A stretch of DNA of 64,000 bases from Flavobacterium sp. HSC-32F16 (lineage in GTDB: Bacteria; Bacteroidota; Bacteroidia; Flavobacteriales; Flavobacteriaceae), in NCBI RefSeq assembly GCF_024171645.1, contig NZ_JALKAC010000002.1:248001-312000 (forward strand), in the 5' to 3' direction. The notes under the pieces were generated by a model. The model saw nothing but the letters and a program-made list of their open reading frames with translations, ran no database searches and was not told where the DNA came from. Shown in pieces: positions 60,020 to 64,000 of this stretch (positions are counted from its first letter, which is position 1; every line of letters starts with the position of its first letter). Position numbers and translations under genes: made by a program.

Positions 60020-61159
60020 TTATTTCATTTTTTCAAAAACAACCGCAGTATTACAACCTCCAAAACCAGATGCGGTCTTCAAGAAATACTCAATAATTGC
60101 CTCTTCATTTTTCTCAATAACATTAAGAGCTTCACTAACACCAATTTCATCAAAACCTTTTGATTCAAAAAGAATATTTTGATTGGCAGATTCTATAGCA
60201 ATTACTGTTTCTAATAATCCCGAAGCGCCTAATGTATGACCGTAAAATCCTTTTAAACTATTTACTGGAACATTTTGTAAACCTAAACGGCTAAATGCAA
60301 TCGCTTCCATTTCGTCGTTAAACGGAGTTGCGGTTCCATGCGCTGAAATATAATCTAATTTATTTGCTTCAATTTGAGCTTCTTTTAAAGCATTTTGAAT
60401 ACTTCTGAACAAACCTTCACCTGTTCTTGATGGACCCGAAATATGATTCGCGTCGTTTATTGAGCTGTCGCCGATTACTTTTATTTTGGCATTTTTGGCT
60501 TCCGCCGAAATTAAAACAGCTGCTGTTGCTTCGCCTAAACTTACTCCAGTTCTGTTTTTAGAATACGGTTTACAAGGTAGATCGCTCATAGCTTGAAACG
60601 CATTAAAACCAGACAAAACAAATTCTGAAACTTCATCGCCAGCTACTACAAAAACATGATCGTAAAGTTCAGACTGAATCATTCTTTTAGCAACTGAAAC
60701 TGCCAAAATTCCAGAAACGCAGGCATTTGAAACTACAATTGGTTGTGTTTTAAATCCGAAAAAATCTGAAATGTTTTTAGCTAAAACATCTAAATGTGCG
60801 TTGTTAAAGCTTTCTTGTGAATCATTTGCTAAAGCCGTTACATTTCCCTTTGTCGTAGAAAGTATAAAAGCGGTTTTTGAATTTAATTCAACTCCAGAAT
60901 TTTTGACAATCGGCTCTAAAGCCAAAATCATCATTTTCTCTAAACGGGAATATTTTATTTCAGTACTGATTTTTGCAAAAGCACTGTTTATTTTTTCATC
61001 AGAAATAATCGAAGCATAAAATGAATTAGGCATTAAAGAAATGTCATTATGAAGCTGAATGCCGGAATCTCCACGAAGAATAGCTTCAACATTTGATTCG
61101 ACATCAAAACCTAATGGCGTGATACAATTGGTTTGCGTAATGTATATTTCTCTTAACAT
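60020..61159 (-). CDS. 3-oxoacyl-ACP synthase (second active ketosynthase)
   Basis: 379 residues from the ATG at 61159 (MLREIYITQTNCITPLGFD). A longer in-frame start at 61222 would translate the dispersed palindrome at 61179-61205, so it is rejected. The triad is present: Cys147 in VSNACVSGIL, His274 in SAHGTATP and His308 in FYGHTLGA. It probably runs the priming condensation or a subset of elongations, complementing the KAS II pair. It is about one third identical to the FabF-like protein by eye. Confidence 0.9.
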   Translation of the reverse strand: MLREIYITQTNCITPLGFDVESNVEAILRGDSGIQLHNDISLMPNSFYASIISDEKINSAFAKISTEIKYSRLEKMMILALEPIVKNSGVELNSKTAFILSTTKGNVTALANDSQESFNNAHLDVLAKNISDFFGFKTQPIVVSNACVSGILAVSVAKRMIQSELYDHVFVVAGDEVSEFVLSGFNAFQAMSDLPCKPYSKNRTGVSLGEATAAVLISAEAKNAKIKVIGDSSINDANHISGPSRTGEGLFRSIQNALKEAQIEANKLDYISAHGTATPFNDEMEAIAFSRLGLQNVPVNSLKGFYGHTLGASGLLETVIAIESANQNILFESKGFDEIGVSEALNVIEKNEEAIIEYFLKTASGFGGCNTAVVFEKMK

Positions 61160-61178
61160 TTTATGATTCTCATTTTCT

Positions 61179-61404
61179 CCTGCAAGGTTTTCGAAACCTT
61201 GTAGGTATGTTTCTTTTAACACATAGATACATAGTTTAGATTGCTTTAAAAAGGCATATAGCTATGTGTAAAATCTAGATTTTATTTAATTCTTTATATT
61301 CACTTTTAATTCTATGATTCTTTGTGTTTATTTTTTTGCACAGATTTTATAGATTTAAACAGATTATTTATTCTATACCTAAAAGGTTTTGAAAACCTTG
61401 CAGG
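61179..61404. repeat. Paired palindromes flanking a 172-bp repeat cassette
   Basis: CCTGCAAGGTTT/AAACCTTGTAGG (61179-61205) and AAGGTTTT/AAAACCTT with CCT...AGG ends (61378-61404) are variants of one palindrome. Between them TTTTAACACATAG (61214-61226) and CTATGTGTAAAA (61262-61273) form a further hairpin. No coding frame is present. The layout recalls a small mobile repeat unit, though target-site duplications were not found. Confidence 0.65.
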
Positions 61405-61412
61405 AACGAAAC

Positions 61413-61862
61413 TTACTTCAATAAGCCAACTTTTCGTTTCCATTCCTCATAAAAAGGCGGATTTGTAAGCATTAAATTTCCTTCTTTATCTAAAAAAACC
61501 TGAACAGTTTCGCCTGTGCATGCAACTTCTCCTTTATCATCAATAATTTTAAAACGGTAAATCATTTTTGCAGCGGGCGTATCAACAACTGTTGTTTCGA
61601 TAGTTACAACATCGCCGTAGCGTAAAGACAATTTATGTTCGCAGGTCGATTTTACAATTGGCGTTGTATATCCGGTTTTGGCAATATCCAGATAAGTCAA
61701 TCCGTGTTCACGTCCAAAAGCTTCACGCCCATCTTCAAAATAAGTTATATAATTGCCGTGCCAAACGATTCCAAGCGGATCCGTTTCGTTAAAACGAATT
61801 CTGATTTCGTGGGTAACAGTTAAATCTGTGGCTTCGTTAAACCGCTCTTTTCTTTTTATCAT
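61413..61862 (-). CDS. 4HBT-type hotdog thioesterase
   Basis: 149 residues. RFNETDPLGIVWHGNYITYF is the catalytic loop of 4-hydroxybenzoyl-CoA-thioesterase-like hotdog enzymes, with Asp in ETDPLG as the catalytic residue; SLRYGDVVTIETTVVD follows as the central sheet. It probably releases polyene or acyl chains from ACP. Aryl polyene clusters regularly contain one. Its start overlaps the ABC permease stop by 26 bp. Confidence 0.88.
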   Translation of the reverse strand: MIKRKERFNEATDLTVTHEIRIRFNETDPLGIVWHGNYITYFEDGREAFGREHGLTYLDIAKTGYTTPIVKSTCEHKLSLRYGDVVTIETTVVDTPAAKMIYRFKIIDDKGEVACTGETVQVFLDKEGNLMLTNPPFYEEWKRKVGLLK

Positions 61863-63117
61863 AAAATAATGCGATGGCTGTTGTAATAATGAAAAACAAA
61901 AATAATAAACTTATTTTTGGGATGATTTCCAGGAAAGAAACATTGCGCAAAAGAACGTCATAAAAAGCATCTAATCCCCAGTTCATTGGAGATGATTTGG
62001 CAATAATCTGCATGATTTTCGGCATCGCAAAAACCGGAACCCAAACACCGCCAATTGCGGCTAAAATAATAACGCTTGTTGCACCAAACGGAGCCGATTG
62101 TTCTTGTGTGCTTGCGACTGTTCCTAATAAAATTCCGAATCCAATGGCAGCGAAACCTGAAAATAATGCAACGACACTCATTAAGGCTAAATGTCCTTCG
62201 ATATTTAAAGACGGAAGTCCGATAGAAGGAAATAAGAATACAGCAACGGCAACCATCATATAAAACTGAATCATACAAATGATTGAGTAGGTGATGGTTT
62301 TGCCAATAATCACTACTAAATTAGAAACAGGATTAGTTCTTAATCGAACAAAAGTTCCCTGCGATTTTTCTTTTACAATATTGATAGACAACGGAATTAC
62401 AATAAAAAATATCGCAAAAAGTGTCCATGCCGGAACGTTATGCTGTACCGAATTTGGACGAACTTCTTTGTTGTTGATTTTCGGAATTATTTCTTTAAAA
62501 GAAATGAAACTTTTTTGTTCAAAATTGGTAGTTCCTTCGCCTAACTGATTTTGAAAAGTGGTGTAAATTGACTTGGTTTCAATCTGCGAAATCATTTTGT
62601 CGATCGAACTCATGACTGCATTTTTGAAACTCATTTGAACCGCAGGATCAAAATATAGTCTTACTTCTTTTTCTTTGATAATTCGCTGCGGTTCGGTTGC
62701 AGTACTATCTGTCAAACCTAAACTGCTGACAATTTTTTCGACGTTTTGGTCTACTTTGGCTTGTAAATCAGAACTTAAATTTTTTGGGATTATAATCGCC
62801 AACTGAAATTTTCCTTTGTAAACATTTTCTCTGGCAACATCTTCGGTAATGGTTTTATGGTCGATCTGCGTTACAACGCTGAACAAGTCGCTTTTTTCTA
62901 AATTATCAAAAACAGTTTTAGAAACAGAACCTTTGTCGTTATCAACCAATAAAATTGGAATTTTAGAATCGCTTACTTTTTTAAAAGTGCTGTCCTGAAT
63001 TAACGTTACGGTTATGACCAAAACCAAAGGCATTATGAACAGAATAATTAATCCGCCTAAATCGCGTTTAAGCAGTAAAAATTCTTTTACGACCGACATC
63101 CAAATTTTATATAGCAT
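61837..63117 (-). CDS. ABC-2 type transporter permease
   Basis: 426 residues. One N-terminal helix (about 15-38) is followed by a large extracytoplasmic domain (about 40-220) and five C-terminal helices with SQGTFVRLRTNPVSNLVVI, the ABC-2 family coupling segment. This layout matches drug or lipid exporters of the YhiH/YbhR type. It pairs with the ATPase encoded 11 bp upstream with overlap. Probable role: export of the pigment or a precursor. Confidence 0.88.
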   Translation of the reverse strand: MLYKIWMSVVKEFLLLKRDLGGLIILFIMPLVLVITVTLIQDSTFKKVSDSKIPILLVDNDKGSVSKTVFDNLEKSDLFSVVTQIDHKTITEDVARENVYKGKFQLAIIIPKNLSSDLQAKVDQNVEKIVSSLGLTDSTATEPQRIIKEKEVRLYFDPAVQMSFKNAVMSSIDKMISQIETKSIYTTFQNQLGEGTTNFEQKSFISFKEIIPKINNKEVRPNSVQHNVPAWTLFAIFFIVIPLSINIVKEKSQGTFVRLRTNPVSNLVVIIGKTITYSIICMIQFYMMVAVAVFLFPSIGLPSLNIEGHLALMSVVALFSGFAAIGFGILLGTVASTQEQSAPFGATSVIILAAIGGVWVPVFAMPKIMQIIAKSSPMNWGLDAFYDVLLRNVSFLEIIPKISLLFLFFIITTAIALFYDKKKRAV

Positions 63118-63859
63118 CTCTCAAGTCTTTACCAGTTAATGAAATAAAAACGTCTTCGAGATTTCGGGCATCTTCAACAGAATCAATTAAAGTCGACGGT
63201 GTTCCTTTTGCATAAATTCGGCCTTGGTCTAAAATGGCAATATTGGTGCAGAAATCTTCGGCTTCAGCCAAATGATGAGAAGTATAAATAATAGATGTTC
63301 CGTTTTGGTTCAACACTTTCAGATACTCTATAATAGCATTTTTAGATTGCACATCAACACCAACGGTTGGTTCATCTAAAAATAAAACTTTTGGCTGGTG
63401 CAGAATTCCGGCAATTAAATTGACACGGCGTTTCATTCCGCCAGAAAAAGTTCCAACAGATTTGTCGGCAAATTTTAAAAGCCCTAAAAGATCTAATGTT
63501 TCGATCACTTTATCTTTTAAATCAGAACCTTTTAAACCATACATACTTCCAAAATAATGCAGGTTTTCTCTTGCTGTAAGAGTAGGATATAAGGCATATT
63601 CCTGAGGAACGACGCCTATGATTTTTTTAATTTTTGAAGAATGATGCTGATAGTCTAAACCATCAATTGTAAAATGTCCTGAAGTTGGTTTTACTAATCC
63701 GCAGAGCATTGAGATTAAAGTTGTTTTTCCGGCACCGTTTGGTCCCAATAAACCAAAAACTTCTCCTTCATTTATATCCAGCGAAACATCGTTCAAAGAA
63801 TACTGATCGGCTTCTTTGTATTTTTTCGAAAGGGATTCTATTTTAATTATGGATTGCAA
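63107..63859 (-). CDS. ABC transporter ATP-binding protein
   Basis: 250 residues. Walker A is GPNGAGKTT (about residue 39), the Q-loop is in VPQEYALYPTLTARENL, the signature is FSGGMKRRV, Walker B is VLFLDEPTVGVD and the H-loop is TSHHLAEAE. It belongs to the drug-export subfamily that pairs with ABC-2 permeases. Its stop overlaps the permease start by 11 bp. It is the most upstream complete gene of the operon in this window. Confidence 0.92.
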   Translation of the reverse strand: MQSIIKIESLSKKYKEADQYSLNDVSLDINEGEVFGLLGPNGAGKTTLISMLCGLVKPTSGHFTIDGLDYQHHSSKIKKIIGVVPQEYALYPTLTARENLHYFGSMYGLKGSDLKDKVIETLDLLGLLKFADKSVGTFSGGMKRRVNLIAGILHQPKVLFLDEPTVGVDVQSKNAIIEYLKVLNQNGTSIIYTSHHLAEAEDFCTNIAILDQGRIYAKGTPSTLIDSVEDARNLEDVFISLTGKDLRDAI

Positions 63860-63865
63860 AATATC

Positions 63866-64000
63866 TTAGCTGATGGCTTTTTTTAGTTTTTTGAAAAAGA
63901 TTTCTTCTCTGTTGGCAATGTCCAAAAGTTCATCGGCAATAGTGTTGTAAGCGTCTTCTTTGGCACTTCTGTTTTTATAAATTCGCGAAGCTTCAACAGC
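63866..64000 (-). CDS. C-terminal end of an unidentified protein (truncated by window edge)
   Basis: The last 44 codons of a - strand frame that enters from the right edge, ending at 63866-63868, 6 bp before the ABC ATPase start. The tail (DAYNTIADELLDIANREEIF followed by FKKLKKAIS) is helical and strongly charged. It does not match the C-terminus of tyrosine ammonia-lyase as I remember it. It is in the same operon. No family recognised. Confidence 0.7.
   Translation of the reverse strand, partial: AVEASRIYKNRSAKEDAYNTIADELLDIANREEIFFKKLKKAIS

Noticed and set aside
61160..61222. N-terminal extension of the second ketosynthase
   Set aside because: It would translate a dispersed palindrome; the ketosynthase fold begins at the ATG at 61159.
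61179..61404. Complete insertion sequence or MITE
   Set aside because: The paired palindromes resemble termini, but no target duplication and no transposase frame were found.

Overview
The window reads as a Flavobacterium chromosome, close to the F. johnsoniae type. The base composition is strongly AT-rich. Strong Shine-Dalgarno motifs are scarce, and many genes are preceded by the Bacteroidetes -7 box TAnnTTTG. The gene content includes the gliding/type IX secretion lipoprotein SprE, a flexirubin-type aryl polyene pigment cluster, a bactofilin, and an ATP synthase operon lacking atpD and atpC. No rRNA, tRNA, insertion sequence, prophage or CRISPR array was seen.

Layout. 1-7.0 kb: end of a surface polysaccharide cluster on the + strand (glycosyltransferases, two polytopic polymerase/ligase-like proteins, UDP-glucuronate decarboxylase). 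7.0-9.5 kb: accessory block on the - strand: higB-higA, a PaaK/CapK-like adenylate-forming enzyme joined to higA by a TAATG junction, and an ORF6N-domain gene that carries a 33-bp perfect palindrome and has a second copy of its family motif just past its stop. 9.6-16.9 kb: housekeeping and conserved genes (purD, upp, a DUF4254 protein, a family 9 glycosyltransferase, a ferredoxin reductase). 17.0-22.4 kb: ABC transporter pair, sprE, bactofilin. 22.3-28.2 kb: F-type ATP synthase genes (AtpZ-like, small membrane protein, atpB-E-F-H-A-G), with strong hairpins after atpE and between atpA and atpG.

28.3-29.5 kb is the only long non-coding stretch. It holds a decayed AAA-ATPase gene (in-frame stop, everything beyond the first helix of the AAA module lost), its terminator, a long bulged hairpin, and three tandem 88-bp units that resolve into six ~44-bp hairpin-forming half units. 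I do not recognise this array. 29.5-41.1 kb: a conserved envelope block (GNAT, Wzx-type flippase, dut, sugar nucleotidyltransferase, TPR protein, DUF4292 lipoprotein, EnvC-like degenerate LytM protein), then a CBS protein, rbfA, a LolC/E-type permease, a MATE pump and a zinc amidase. dusB follows on the - strand.

42.4-64.0 kb: one long - strand operon matching the flexirubin/aryl polyene pigment clusters of Bacteroidetes. It encodes an ACP, two catalytically complete ketosynthases, a chain-length-factor-like partner without catalytic residues, half of a ketosynthase fold, a FabZ-like dehydratase, a 4HBT thioesterase and a PaaK-like ligase. It also encodes envelope and export functions: an RND/MMPL-acyltransferase-methyltransferase-like fusion, LolA, two lipoproteins, two small beta-barrels, an ABC exporter, a GT2-DUF2062 protein, a polysaccharide deacetylase, a CrtI-like oxidoreductase and a C45 acyltransferase lipoprotein. 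Tyrosine ammonia-lyase and the dialkylresorcinol genes (darA/darB) are not in the window and presumably lie beyond the right edge. The operon gaps are filled with dispersed, mostly palindromic repeats.
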